Below are positions 1-12,131 of a DNA stretch of 64,000 nucleotides, in pieces. Made by a program: the position numbers and the translations under genes. The notes beneath the pieces are model-generated. The model made no database searches. It saw only the letters and a list, made by a program, of their open reading frames with translations, and had not been told where the DNA came from. Source of the stretch: Aralia elata (taxonomy: Eukaryota > Streptophyta > Magnoliopsida > Apiales > Araliaceae); assembly GCA_034770075.1 (NCBI GenBank), contig CM068386.1, positions 80,329,007 to 80,393,006 on the forward strand, given 5' to 3'. Numbering within the stretch: the stretch's first letter is position 1; every line of letters starts with the position of its first letter.

Positions 1-2
1 TG

Positions 3-674
3 CGGAATCAAACAACTACCGCAGGAAACCAGACGGGTAACCACTTAGCCAATTTTAAAGACTTCAAGGCAGTAGGGCCGCCGGAGTTTAGGGGAACAGC
101 GGACCTGATAGAGGCCCAGTCGTGGATAAAGGAGATTGAAAAGGCCTTTGTCATCGCTAGAGTCGCCGAGGAGCAGAAGACAGTTTTTGCTACCTACTTA
201 ATGAAAGGTGAGGCTAACTTTTGGTGGGAAGCCAATCAGAGCAAAGTTGGAATTGGAGTCGTGGCGTGGGAAGCATTCAAGACATTGTTTTTCGAGAATT
301 ACTTTCCTGAGAGTACGCAGGCGAAAATGGAGATCAAGTTTTTAGAACTAAAACAGGAAAATTTGCCAGTGTCAGAATACGCTGCAAAATTCAATGAATT
401 GGCTAGATTCACCCCACATCAGGTGGACACTGAGGTGAGGAAGGCCAGAAGATTCGAGAATGGATTAAAGCCGTGGATCTACAGCAAGGTAGCGGTTTTA
501 CAAATTACGTCGTTCTCAACTTTGTTGGAGAAAGCTCTCATTGCTGAAGGTGGGAGTGAAGCGGTTTCAAAATATAATCGGGAGAAGAACAAGAAAAAGG
601 TAGAAGGTGGAAATGTGAATGTTAGCAGTGGTGGCAGCAACAACAGGAAGCATCAATGGAGCAGTGGGGGGTAG
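3..674 (+). pseudogene. Tekay-type gag, capsid part (5'-partial)
   Basis: Frame 3 is open from the window edge to a TAG at 672-674. It reads as a retrotransposon gag (capsid) domain, with motifs such as PPEFRGTAD, FWWEANQ and WEAFKTLFFENYFP followed by a basic, Gly/Ser/Asn-rich linker. Gag forms the virus-like particle that packages element RNA. The true start is upstream of the window. The frame breaks at a run of six G near 664-670. The continuation with the zinc knuckles is in frame 1 from about 619, so a single-base change in the G run explains the break. Confidence 0.85.
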
Positions 675-3600
675 CAATTCTGAAATGCAGCAAGGGAGCA
701 TACAGCAGAAAAGGCAGGTATGTGGAAATTACGGAAAAGGTCACTCGGGAGAGTGCATGAAAGGAAAGATGGTCTGTTATACCTGTGGACAAGAAGGGCA
801 TATCTCGCCCAATTGTCCTAAGGCGAACAAAGGAGGTTGTTTCAATTGTGGAGAGATGGGACATCGGATCAAGGACTGTCCCAGGAAGAAAAATATGGAT
901 GGCGGAAGCGGCAATAGGGGCAACAACTCGAGGGCAACCAGTGGAGGACCAGCCCAGCCAAATAAGCCAACAGCGAGGACCTTCAACATGACAGTGCAAA
1001 ATGTCGTGGCATCTAGGGAGGTGGTGTCAGGTATTATTCCAATCAACGACATAAATGCCTATGTGCTATTTGATTCGGGAGCTTCATGTTCTTTTGTATC
1101 TGATGAATTTGCTCAAGAATTTAATTTACCTAGTGAACTATTAGAACACCCGATGAATGTAGAAGTAGCGAACAAAGAGATTATCCCCGTAAACTACGTT
1201 TATAGGAATTGCTATGCTGATTTGAGAGGGTTTAAGCTTAACGTGGACTTGTTACCGATTCGTCTTGGAGAATTTGATGTAATCCTTGGGATGGATTGGT
1301 TAGCGAGCCACGGGGCGGTCATTGACTGTAAGAAAAAGTGTGTACACCTGAAGACTCCGAGTAAGTCAAAGGTGGTATTCTATGGTAGTAAATCGCCGAG
1401 ACAATCTTGTTGTCTGACAATGATGCAAGCAAAGAGATTGCTTAAGAAGGGTTGTATAGGTTATTTGGCTCACGTGGTGGACACTCGACGGGTCGAGGGT
1501 GAACTGAGTCAGATACCCGTCGTAAGGGAATTCGCCGATGTCTTCCCAGATGAAATTCCGGGATTGCCGCCAAATAGAGAGGTAGAATTTGTGATTGACT
1601 TGGTACCTGGGACGGCACCGATATCCAAGGCGCCTTACCGAATGGCACCAGTAGAGATGAAAGAGCTGATGGTTCAATTGCAGGAACTGTTAGATAAGGG
1701 TTATATCAGACCGAGCGTGTCACCATGGGGAGCGCCAGTTCTGTTCGTAAAGAAGAAGATGGCTTGATGAGGCTTTGTATCGACTACCGCGAGTTGAACA
1801 AAGTTGCGATTAAGAATAGGTACCCGCTGCCCAGAATAGACGATCTGTTTGATCAACTCAAAGGAGCGAAGTACTTTTCAAAGATTGATTTAAGGATGGG
1901 CTATCATCAACTACGGGTGAGACAAAAGGATATCCCGAAGACGGTATTCAGAACTCGTTATGGACATTTCGAGTTTCTGGTAATGTCATTTGGACTAACA
2001 AATGCATCAGCGGCATTCATGGATATGATGAACAGAGTGTTCAAGCAGTACTTGGACTAGTTCATAGTAGTATTCATCGATGACATCTTGGTGTTTTCAG
2101 TAACAGAGGAAGAACATGCTGAACATCTAAGGATTGCCTTAGAGGCATTAAGAAGGGAGAAGTTGTACGCGAAGTTTTCAAAGTGTGAATTTTGGTTGCA
2201 AAGGGTGCAGTTTCTTGGGCACGTCATTGACAGGGATGGTCTTTCGGTAGACCCAGCAAAGGTGGAAGCCATTATCAACTGGGAACAGCCGAAGACGCCA
2301 ACGGAGATCAGGAGTTTCCTAGGGTTAGCGGGATACTATCGGAGGTTCATCCAGGATTTCTCAAAGATAGCATCACCGTTGACCAATCTAACCAGAAAGA
2401 CGGTAAAGTTCGTTTGGACGGATAAGTGCGAGGAGAGTTTCATGGAGCTGAAGAAAAGACTTAGCCAAGCACCAGTGTTGGCTTTGCCGGACGACACTGA
2501 AGGTTTTGTAGTATACAGTGATGCGTCACACAAAGGCCTTGGTTGTGTACTAATGCAGCATGGCAAGGTCATTGCGTACGCTTCACGTCAGCTGAAGGAC
2601 TATGAGAAGGGATACCCGACTCATGATCTGGAGTTAGCAGCAGTAGTATTCGCCTTGAAGATTTGGAGGCACTACTTATATGGAGAGAGGTGTGAGATAT
2701 ATATAGATCACAAAAGTCTGAAATATATCTTCACTCAGAAGGAGCTGAACATGAGACAACGTCGATGGTTAGAGTTGATCAAGGATTACGACTGTGAGAT
2801 TCTGTACCATCCGGGCAAAGCAAATGTAGTGGTTGATGCCCTGAGTAGGAAAGGCAGAGAGAAATTAATGAGGCTCACGTCAGGCAGAGTTGATAAAGGA
2901 GTTCGAACGTCTGGAATTGGAGGTTAAGTATCCGATGGAGACGGACGTGAAATTGTTTACAGTGACAGCGAGCCCGACCCTATTGGATCAGATTAAGGAG
3001 GCTCAAGAAAAGGATGAGGATTGTGATTCAATAAAGAAACGAATTACCGAAGGCGAGGAGCTTAAGTATAAGATTGATAGCACTAGGTTGCTAAGGTTTG
3101 AAGGGAGAGTCTGGGTACCGTTGGATCTGGAATTGAGGGAAGAAATCCTTCAGGAAGCTCACAGCACGAAGTACTCAGTACATCCCGGGAGCACAAAGAT
3201 GTACCAGGATTTGCGACGAAATTTTTGGTGGCCGAATATGAAACGAGAAGTGGCAGAGTGCGTCAGTCGATGTCTGACATGCCAACGGATTAAAGCAGAG
3301 CACCAACGACAAGCGGGCTACTTCAACCACTAGAGATTCCGGAGTGGAAGTGGGAGAACATCACAATGGACTTTGTGGTGGGACTGCCACCAACTTATAA
3401 GGGTTTAGACGCCATCTGGGTAATTATGGATCGTCTAACCAAGTCTGCTCATTTCCTGCCAATCAAGATACGGTACAATCTGGAGCAATTAGCAAAGCTT
3501 TATGTGAAAGAGATAGTGTCACGACATGGAGTGCCGGTATCAATTGTATCTGACAGAGATCCGCGCTTCACGTCGAATTTTTGGAAAAGTCTGCAGGCAA

Positions 3601-4406
3601 GAATGGGGACGCAGTTGAGATTGAGTACAGCGTATCATCCTCAAACCGACGGACAGAGCGAGCGAACGATTCAGACCTTAGAAGATATGCTTCGGGCCGT
3701 CGTGATGGATTTAAAGGGCAGCTGGGATGACCATTTGCCACTGGTGGAGTTTGCTTACAACAATAGCTATCACGCCAGTATCGGCATGCCACCGTACGAA
3801 GCGCTATATGGAAGGAGATGTCGAACCCCGATGTGTTGGGACGAGGTTGGGGAGCGAAGATTGCTGGGACCAGAAATGGTGCAGCAGACTACAGATACAG
3901 TGCGGCTGATCAGAAATCGTCTGGTAGCAGCCCAAGATCGCCAGAAGAAATATGCCGACTTACATCGTCAGAAGCGGGACTTTGAAGTTGGTAGCTTTGT
4001 ATTTTTATAGGTATCTCCTTGGAAAGGAAAGATCCGGTTTGGGAAGAAGGGCAAATTGAGCCCTAGGTTCATAGGACCGTTCGAGATTTTGAGGCGAATC
4101 GGCGAGGTGGCGTACGAGGTAGCGTTACCTCCTGAACTTGAGCACATTCACAACGTGTTTCATGTGTCAGTGTTGCGATCGTATAAGCCAGGCTATAAGC
4201 ACGTTATCTCCTATGAACCAATCCAAGTCGAGAAAGACTTAACGTACGAGGAAGTTCCTGTCCAGATTCTCAATAGGAAGGAACAGAAGCTGAGAAACAA
4301 GACCATCCATTCCGTCAAGGTTCTCTGGAGGAATCACGCAGTCGAAGAAGCTACATGGGAACTCGAAGAGAAAATGAAAGCGAATTATCCGTTTTTATTT
4401 GAGTAA
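619..4406 (+). pseudogene. Tekay-type pol: knuckles-PR-RT-RH-INT-chromodomain, broken
   Basis: Two CX2CX4HX4C knuckles lie at 775-817 and 838-879; a third, upstream one has lost a Cys. The protease DSGA motif is near 1072. RT reads from about 1620 and carries FIDD (in place of YVDD) near 2075. RNase H (YSDASHKG) starts near 2510. Integrase has an HHCC region around 3150-3300, a D,D,E core at 3366-3720 (SDRDPRF, HPQTDGQSE), then an SH3-like tail. A chromodomain (VLWRNHAVEEATWELEE) ends at the stop at 4404-4406. Frameshifts occur near 1750, 2890 and 3320, and TAG codons at 2058-2060 and 4008-4010. The chromodomain is thought to steer insertion into heterochromatin. Every domain is recognisable, but no single frame spans them. 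Confidence 0.93.
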
Positions 4407-4441
4407 CCCTATTTTTGCAATTCCGAGGACGGAATTTTTAT

Positions 4442-4454
4442 AAGGGGGGAGGGA
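4442..4454 (+). other. Polypurine tract of the Tekay element
   Basis: AAGGGGGGAGGGA sits immediately before the LTR start TGTAATGCCC. This is the expected position for the plus-strand DNA primer of an LTR retrotransposon. Confidence 0.85.
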
Positions 4455-7400
4455 TGTAATGCCCGTGAATTTTGAACGTCATTATTAATTAAATATAACT
4501 TAATTTTAATAAGTTAACCTTGTGTTCTTATTTAAACCTTTGGGTGTATTGGTGGAATGTGTGATTATGTGATTTATTGATATAAATTTGTGTTAAGAGA
4601 ATCACTAGTAGTATATTTAAACTAGTGAGCAAACCCTAAGGATTTATATCCCTAAAGTTGGCAAGGTATTTACTAAATTAAGTATTCAAGTAAATTGAAT
4701 ATAGTTAATAAATAAAGTGTGTGGGTTAATTAATGAAAGTAGTTGTTGAATTGGATAATAATAATAAATAGTTAAGTTAGTAATTTCTTTACTAATTGAC
4801 TAAGTTACTTAATTAATGAACCTAGTCCAATCATTTATATTAATCATGGATTTAGGTATTAATTGTGTGGCTTACTAAAAGAGCTATCACGGGGCTAAAT
4901 TAAATGACCCAATATTGCATTAAATAGATTTGGATTTTATTAGCCTAATCATTTAAATTGGAAGCCAATGGTATTTAATGTGTAGTCCAAAACCTAGCCA
5001 CTTGATTTATTAAATGTGTAACAATTGTTTATTTATTTAAAGCTATTTGGGACAATATTTTGGGACAAAATCCCTCCTTGCCGTGCACTTAGGAGAAAGG
5101 AGGAGTAAGTTGATTTCAAACTTTATTTTAATTAAGTAGCTAGCTTGTGTGGGAAGTTGAAATGGTAGACTTGACATCGTAGCTTCCTATAATGTCAAGT
5201 AGCTACCTATGATGTGTCATAGCTTCCTAAGATGTCAACTAGCCACCCTAGTGACACAAGGCTACTCACTAGCTTCATGATGACAAAAGGGTAGAGGTTT
5301 CTTGCTATTATCCAATTAATAAGCCTTTATCTAAGGGACAACAAAGATATGGGGGATATTAGTAACTCTTACACAAAGGACAAGGATATCAAGCTCCCAT
5401 TGGTGGAAAATCTAATTAGCACACTTAAAGATAAGATTAAGGCTAAATGGAAGGGATAAGGTGAACTCTTATATCCAAGGGGCAAGAAAGATGTGGGGGA
5501 TAATAGCATGAATTCTAATTTAGCATTATACTTGCAATTATTCTATCCTTTCATTTCATTTCAAGTTCATTTCTTCTTTTCATCCCCTTCTTTCATTTCT
5601 CCCAAACAAGAACATAGAGTAAGAGCTTAGAGAGGAAAAGAGAGTGAGATTAGCATAGTTCATGCATCCCAAGTTCATCACATACTTTGGTAGATCAAGG
5701 AGAGTAGCTACAAGATCAAGGTGAAACTCTAAACCATTTCCTTCTTTCTTACTTTGTGTTATTTTCATAGTTTTTGAGAGATTTTGTTCTAAGACTCAAG
5801 AATCATTAGATCTTCATGCTTCATATATAGATCTAATCCTCTTGAGTGTTAGAATGGAGATTCAAAGGAAGAAAAGGAACTTATGTTCTTAAAGGGTAAA
5901 AACCCTAGCTTTTCTTCACTTGGATCACCCATAACTTGAGATCTACAACTTGGATTTGTGATCCGTTAAAAGGGGGTGCTAGGTACATGAGTTAGCTAGT
6001 AAACCCAAGTGGTAGAACACAAATCCATTAAGTTTTGCAGCCATGGGGGCTATTTTCCCCAAAACAGTCCATTTAAAGTCTTAAAACCAAGAAGCCTGCT
6101 GACCCCATTTTTCCTAAGGCTGTTTCGGTCAGGCCTAAACCTTCTGAAATTCTGAAAAAAATCAGGGAGGTACCTTAAGAGTTATCTATAGGTAGGAAAA
6201 AGAATGAACACATTTCGATGTGTGGTTTTTGTGTAATGGCTTTTACCGTGAAGGATTCTTAAATATTCTTACCCGGATTACTCACTGTGTATACCTAGGA
6301 AAAATATGAAAATTTTACAATATGTTTATATAGGTTATGAGAGTGTATCCTGAAACTATCAGATGTTTCTGAGCAAAACTCGATTTATGAAAAATGTAAC
6401 AAGATTCGGAGGTTTTGAGTACTTTAAATATAGTAAATCACTTTCTAAAATTCTAGGAAAATTGGTGGATCATTGTTGGATCATATACTATCCAGATCCA
6501 GAGGATAATAATTTTCAGAACCTATTTGCTATTTTTCATAATAATGTTATAGTTATGGTTAAAAGAAAATAAATGGTTAAATGATGTCATAAATAAGAAA
6601 AATGTGATTTTTAAGCTTGGATACTCCTAATATTATATATTCTGACTATTGAGGGGTATTTTGGTAATATTTAATGAGAAATAATATTTATGACCTTTTA
6701 TGGGTAGTAAAGGAGTTGTTTAATAAAGGGTAAAATAATTAGAATAAATTGTTTATTCGCCTAATAACTTATTAAAATATTACTATGATATTTGTAATAT
6801 AAGAATTCGATATTTTTTTAAGTAAACAAAGAAATATTAAGATTAAAACTTCATGGAAATATTATTGAATGGGTAATAATATTTGTTTTAAGCATTAATA
6901 AATGACTAAGATATTATTAAAATGACTAATAATATTAGATTAAAATATTATTAATGATATGAGCATTAAAATATTATTAAGAGATTAATAATATTAGATT
7001 AAATTATTATTGGATGATTAAAATATTATTAAGATGTTAATAACATTAGTAAACGAATAAAAGTGTTATTAGTGGACTAATAATACCAAGATGTGAATTA
7101 AATATTATCAGGATTGATAATATTAAGTGTTTTATAGGATTTACGATAGTTTATGTGTGTTATGTGATTTGCTTAATTGTTAAATAAATATCATAAGTAA
7201 GCGTATCGATATACAACTACGCAGTACTAATTGGTAGATCGACGTTATCAATGTTAGGTTCTTCAAGGCCAATTAGTTAAAGCTAGAATTACTTGTAGCT
7301 GAGCAAACAAGCAAGTTCCCTAACTCAAACTCGAGTTAATATTTTCGAAGCATGTTAGTGAATAATTATTGTTGATTATTCACATCTATACTGATTATTG

Positions 7401-8255
7401 AGATTCGCACCTTGTGTTATTGAATTCCTATTCTATTATTATTGAACTGTGAATTAGATTAAAGTTCTTTCAAGCATGAACTGTTTATGAGATAGATCTA
7501 TGCTATTCGTATCAGCTAGATCAATCATGTCTAAATTTGTTGAATCAAAGGTATTTTAAAAGCTGTTCTTACTAAATTGTTATGGTAAGAACTCTTGGCT
7601 GAGAAAAGGATAAATTTGATTAAGGCATGATATAAATGCTGGTTTATTAAGTGTTTATGCATAAATCACGGGGTATGAAAGGCTGATCCCCTTGATTACC
7701 AAAACTTTTAAGAGGTCCAGTTTAAATGTTGAGAACCTTGGCAAATGTCTATGGTTATTTCCAACCACTCAGTAATTGAAATTCAATTATTCGAATATTC
7801 AATCGTTGACTATTAATTCATGTTTCTTCACAATTCTATACTGTTGTTGAACATTGAAAGCGAAACTTCTTTCTAATCATGATATATATCCCTTGTATAT
7901 AAACTTGCTAAGCAAATTAGTTGCTTACCCTTGCTATATCATGATCTTTATTTCAGTTAAGGTAGGAACGTCTAAAGGGGATAAAGGAAAAGGGAAGGTG
8001 CAAGAGTAGTTGCCTGATAAGGCTTATGTACTAGTTTATCTTGAATTGTTATTTAGTTATGTGAACTCCTTAATGTATTAAGGGTACGTTTTAAGTTAAG
8101 GTTAAAGAACCTTGGGACCATGATTGTAAGACTTTATTACTATTTCGATAGACATTGTATGTTTATTATTCCGCATTAGTTAGAAAGTATGTTTGTTGTT
8201 GAGCATCGTGAACACCGAATTCGAGGTTAGGAAACCCGAATTTGGGGGTGTCACA
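4455..8255 (+). repeat. 3' LTR of Tekay element (3801 bp)
   Basis: It begins TGTAATGCCCGTG just after the polypurine tract and ends GGGGGTGTCACA. The TG..CA termini and the length of 3.8 kb fit Del/Tekay LTRs. Inside are short degenerate repeats of an AGCTTCCTAnnATGTCA unit (about 5170-5245) and a stretch of repeated AATATTATTAA-like units (about 6840-7130). The short ORFs within it look like chance openings. Confidence 0.85.
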
Positions 8256-9604
8256 CAAAGCATATAGGTATATTCCTATCTTATACACTAGCAAGCTACT
8301 CAATCTTAGGAACAATTAACTCGACACATGTCACGACACATACAGGTATATTCTTATCCTATATGCAAGTCTTGTTAATCACCCTAAAAAGAATAAACTT
8401 TCGCATGTCATCATATTCAGATCTAAACCTATAATTCATCTTTCAATTTCATATAGGTTATCATAATAATTGCTAGCTAGACAATCATACATAAAGCACA
8501 AAATATGATAAACAACTCATATATAATCAATAGTAACTGATATGAGAGTAAATCAATTCATACTAAACATTGGGTTCTATTGTAATCTCAATAAAAAGTT
8601 AGCTCATGTCAAAGTCGAGAATTGTCATCATAAAACCAAAGAACATCTTAGGATTACAAAAATTAAAGGAAGAGAAGAGATACAAATTTGTGTCACGCAG
8701 CTTCTTGATCTCCACTCTTAGCCTCCAACTTGCTCTCATTCGCGCTTTTGGAAATCTAATGAAGAACCCTAGCTTTTATGAAGTTAGGTTGGATGTAGGT
8801 TGTTAGTCTCTAGGTTTTTCTTCAAAATTCGGCATTTGATTAGTATTTATAGCCTCTTCCATAGCTTGATAGTTATAATCCAACTAGGAACCAATGTGGC
8901 AAGTCCAAAGTCAATTAGAAGTGCAAAACTCAACAAAAACGCGTCCTAGCTGAGACCAACCACCTCAGCCCTTCAAATAGAGCACCTAGGCGTTGCAATG
9001 CAGAATCTTGACAGCCCCCAAGCGCCTAGGTGCTTGGAGTAGGCGCTGCAATGCAGAAGCTTGGCAAGAAATCGCATAGGAACTTGTGAGCTATTTTTCT
9101 ATCAGATAACGACAGAATCTTAACTTGAGCTCTTCATGAAAGTTGTAGCCTTGGAAATGTAGATGAATTTAGGCTTTTGAATCACCCGATTTGGAGTTCG
9201 AAAGCTTAAGTTATGCCCATTTGAAGTGTACTAGTCCAAAAAGGAATCCAATCCAAGCAAGGTTCGGATCAGCTCACTTTGACACACTATTTGGAGGTCC
9301 AAACAAACTCGAATTTTTGCAAACCACACCTTTTTGGAAAGCTTAAGAAGTCATCTACAAATTTCAAGAAGACTACTTTCTCATTCCAAAACTCTAACAC
9401 CCTTCAAAACACTATTGAAGCTTCGGAGGACAAATCGCCAAAAAGCTAAAAATTGTAATATACTCCACTTTGACTAAAATGTAACAAAATAGCTTCCAAC
9501 TTCATTTCCTACATAAAAACATAAAAAGGAATAGAAAATACTCGAAAACTCACAAATCATCAAGTCAGAAGTACTCAATTTGTAGGTATAAAACTCACTC
9601 ATCA
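8256..9604 (-). repeat. Athila-like LTR (3' LTR of the antisense element), truncated
   Basis: The inner boundary is set by the polypurine-like stretch at 9605-9620 (minus strand) next to TGATGAGTGAG. Blocks around 8560-8610 and 8660-8710 resemble the 5' LTR around 12520-12560 and 12600-12650. The outer end is missing at the junction with the Tekay LTR. The 66-codon ORF inside is not credible. Confidence 0.45.
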
Positions 9605-9822
9605 AATATCCCCAAAGTTGAATCTTTACTTGTCCTAAAGTAAAACCCCAAGAACAAAACTAATTCCTAACTAGGACTAACTCGAGCAATGAATCAATAT
9701 GAATCGAAACTTTGACCTCAAAGATTTCATTAAAACAATAACTCAAGCAAAATTTTAAGAACATGTAAAGCCTGCAATTTCAACCTACTCATCAGCTCCA
9801 CATCTACTTATGACATTTTTAA

Positions 9823-9845
9823 GTGTGTGTGTGTGTGTGTGTGTG
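9823..9845. repeat. (GT)n microsatellite
   Basis: About eleven GT units in a row, inside the Athila-like element. Confidence 0.95.
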
Positions 9846-10082
9846 CATCCAAAGATTCAAACCAGCCATAACTCAGATAAGCTCATATAATCAAATGCTC
9901 CATAAAAGATTTTCAAACCAACTCTATAAACTAACTTTCACACCAATCTCTGCTAATTAAGGCTAAACATCAATTTAGAGAATCAAAAGGATATTTAAAA
10001 ATTTTAAACATGCTTGAACCCTTCTCGAGTATTTTAAAAACTCATTTTTTTTCTTTCTTTTCTCTTTTTTCCTCTTCTTTAG

Positions 10083-10190
10083 TGAGTGCATTTTATGCTC
10101 TATCTCACTTTTTTTTCTTTTTTAAACCAGTGCGTTTTACGCTCCATCTCGTCGCATATGTTTATGAGTGAGTGCGTTTTACGCTCCATC
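10083..10190. repeat. Three copies of a small hairpin repeat, GCGTTTTACGC
   Basis: The unit AGTGCGTTTTACGCTCCATC occurs near 10129 and 10170, with a diverged copy (GCATTTTATGC) near 10088. Each unit contains a palindrome: GCGT, a TTT loop, then ACGC. In the diverged copy both arms changed together (GCAT/ATGC), so pairing is kept. It lies in the untranslated 3' part of the antisense Athila-like element. Confidence 0.75.
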
Positions 10191-10984
10191 ACAACTCACC
10201 ACATGATTCATTATTTAACTCGGGAAGGTTCAAAATTTTTAAAATTTTCAAATAACCCAAGATTTCCCCCAAACTTATGTTATTGCCTAAATTTCGCTTT
10301 GAATGATGCTCGAATAAATTTTTCAGAGTTTCAATGGTATCAATCATAAGCATTCAACCATTTTTTTTCAATTCTCACTAGCTAAACAAATTGATATGTA
10401 CTTTTAAGTGCAAAAGGATCACAAACAACGTAAACCAACTAATAAGTCAAAATAAAGACTAGCATGCTTCTCAAACTTTACAAGAATTAGAAATTAAACA
10501 TTTTTTTCTAGCCGTAATCAAATTTAATCAAAACATTGCTCAAATTATCCTAAAACTATACTAACTAAAATGCAAATATAATATGTTCAAGTACCAAATA
10601 ACCAAAAAAAAACAAGAACACACCCCCAAACTTAAACTAGACATTGTCCTCAATGGCTAAAATAGAAAAAAGTAAAGCAAATGACTTCCTTGAGAACTCG
10701 CTGATTGGGCACTTCAGCATTTTCGTTGTCTGCTAAATTTGGAGCATATTCCGTTTTTGTGTAATACTCGGTATCTAAAAACAATTGACACAACTAATTA
10801 AAATGCAACAAAAATGAAAACTAAATAAAAATTTAAAATAACGAACTAAACTGCAAAAAACAGAAAAGTAAACTTGGGTTGCCTCCCAATAAGTACGTGG
10901 TTTAAAGTCGTCAGCCTGACTTCTTTAACTTTGCTATCCAATTCATCTTCGAAAATTGAGGAACCCTCTATCCACCAGTAATAA

Positions 10985-11179
10985 TGTAACTTTTGGGGGC
11001 TTTGCTTTTGTAAGGGCCATTGTTTCAAATTCACCTAGCTTGTTCTTTTTAGATAGAATTTCCTTTATGAACTTTAAGTAGATATGCATTTGCTCAATTG
11101 TGTATATGAACGAAATATTGAATTGAAGCTTCTTAAGCACAACTGAATCGTCATCTATCTTCTCATGGACCCCTCTCAT
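10985..11179 (-). pseudogene. Athila-like gag/protease linker fragment
   Basis: The minus-strand frame contains LKKLQFNISF, IKEILSKKNKLGEFE and MALTKAKPP. These match the Athila segment that normally precedes the protease (a KKL..NIPF..ALEQMP..KFMKEILSKKRKLGE-type signature). Here it lies after the protease-like segment at 11190-11300, not before it. Confidence 0.6.
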
Positions 11180-11189
11180 CCCACCATGG

Positions 11190-11300
11190 CTCCAAATTCA
11201 TGATAGCTCCCACGTCACATAGAGCTCTGCCGACGAAATGACTACCAATTGGGCACGAGATTGTAAAACTACCCCGATCCTTAAACTTTAGTAGAAAAGT
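11190..11300 (-). pseudogene. Athila-like aspartic protease remnant
   Basis: The minus strand reads LLKFKDRGSFTISCPIGS and then ALCDVGAIMNL. The active-site triplet is DVG, corresponding to the D-L-G-A-S-I-N signature of Athila proteases. The remnant is short and out of frame with the gag ORF upstream. The retroviral-type protease would process gag and pol. Confidence 0.6.
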
Positions 11301-11562
11301 ACATGGGGCACTATTAAAATCGGCTTCTCGGTATTGGAACTCAAGGATAGAGCTAATCCTGCCTTCTTTTCTTGGTCCCTACTCTTTTTCTTCTCTTCAG
11401 CATCCACATCTGTTGGCACGTCCGGTAGCAGCTTTGGCGCAGGCAATCCATCAATCTCGAGAACCATATCGTTGGGCCATGCACCTTAAGGGCGATTGTT
11501 GAAGGCATTTACAAGCTGACCTATCTAGTTCTCAAGATTTCGAATCGACATCTCCTGACTAT

Positions 11563-11994
11563 TCATCTGCTTCTCAATCTAAACCATGTACTTGGAGAGA
11601 AGTTCCTCCAAGTTTGACATCCTTTCATCTTAAGAGCTTGATCCTGAAATTCTGGACTGTATGATTGGCTTGGAGCAAAGGTTTGGACTTCATTATTATG
11701 GCTCCATGAAAAATCCGGATGATTCCTCCAACTATGATGATACTCGTTAAGATAATCGCCGAAGTTACCACCATACTGTACCGACTCGAAATTGATGGCG
11801 CATTGATGACTCGAATGATTTCCAGCACAATAATTACAAACCATAGCTACACATTGAATAGGTTGTGCTGCTAAAGCATCAATCTTCCTCGAAAGTGTCT
11901 CCATTTGTGCTGACAATTTATCGAGTCCATAAATCTCTGCCGCTCTTGACTGAGTCATTCTCGTATAAGGCCACTGATAGTCATATTTAGCCAT
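11563..11994 (-). pseudogene. Athila-like gag C-terminal part with zinc knuckle
   Basis: This 143-codon minus-strand ORF contains a CX2CX4HX4C knuckle (CNYCAGNHSSHQC) followed by a GGNFGDYLNEY linker and WRNHPDFSW, a hallmark of Athila/Tat gag. The N-terminal half, with KLSAQMETLSRKIDAL, looks coiled. The capsid part of a normal Athila gag is absent: the ORF starts about 115 bp from the primer-binding site. That shows a deletion or a minimal non-autonomous layout. Confidence 0.7.
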
Positions 11995-12108
11995 GGTGTA
12001 TCTGCGGAAAAAAAAATTAAAACAGAAAAAATAAAAATAGAAAAATACACGTTTAAATTAAGATTAAATTGATTGAAATTAATATTGGCAAATATTATTA
12101 AATTAATT

Positions 12109-12125
12109 CCACGGCAACGGTGCCA
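12109..12125 (-). other. Primer-binding site, tRNA-Asp type
   Basis: The + strand reads CCACGGCAACGGTGCCA, which matches the 3' end of plant tRNA-Asp (CCCCGGCAACGGCGCCA) except at two positions. Its complement is the usual Athila primer site. It fixes the antisense orientation of the element and the LTR edge at 12132. Confidence 0.8.
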
Positions 12126-12131
12126 AAAACT

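Larger units (their letters stand above)
1..8255 (+). mobile_element. Ty3/gypsy chromovirus, Tekay/Del type (5' part outside window)
   Basis: The domain order is gag, CCHC knuckles, aspartic protease, RT, RNase H, integrase and C-terminal chromodomain, followed by a polypurine tract and a 3.8-kb 3' LTR. This order and the long LTR fit the Tekay/Del chromoviruses. The 5' LTR, primer-binding site and gag start lie before base 1. The LTR closes with TGTCACA at 8255. The next five bases (CAAAG) would be one copy of a target duplication, but its partner is outside the window. The coding part has several frameshifts and two in-frame TAG codons, so this copy is not autonomous as read. Confidence 0.93.
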
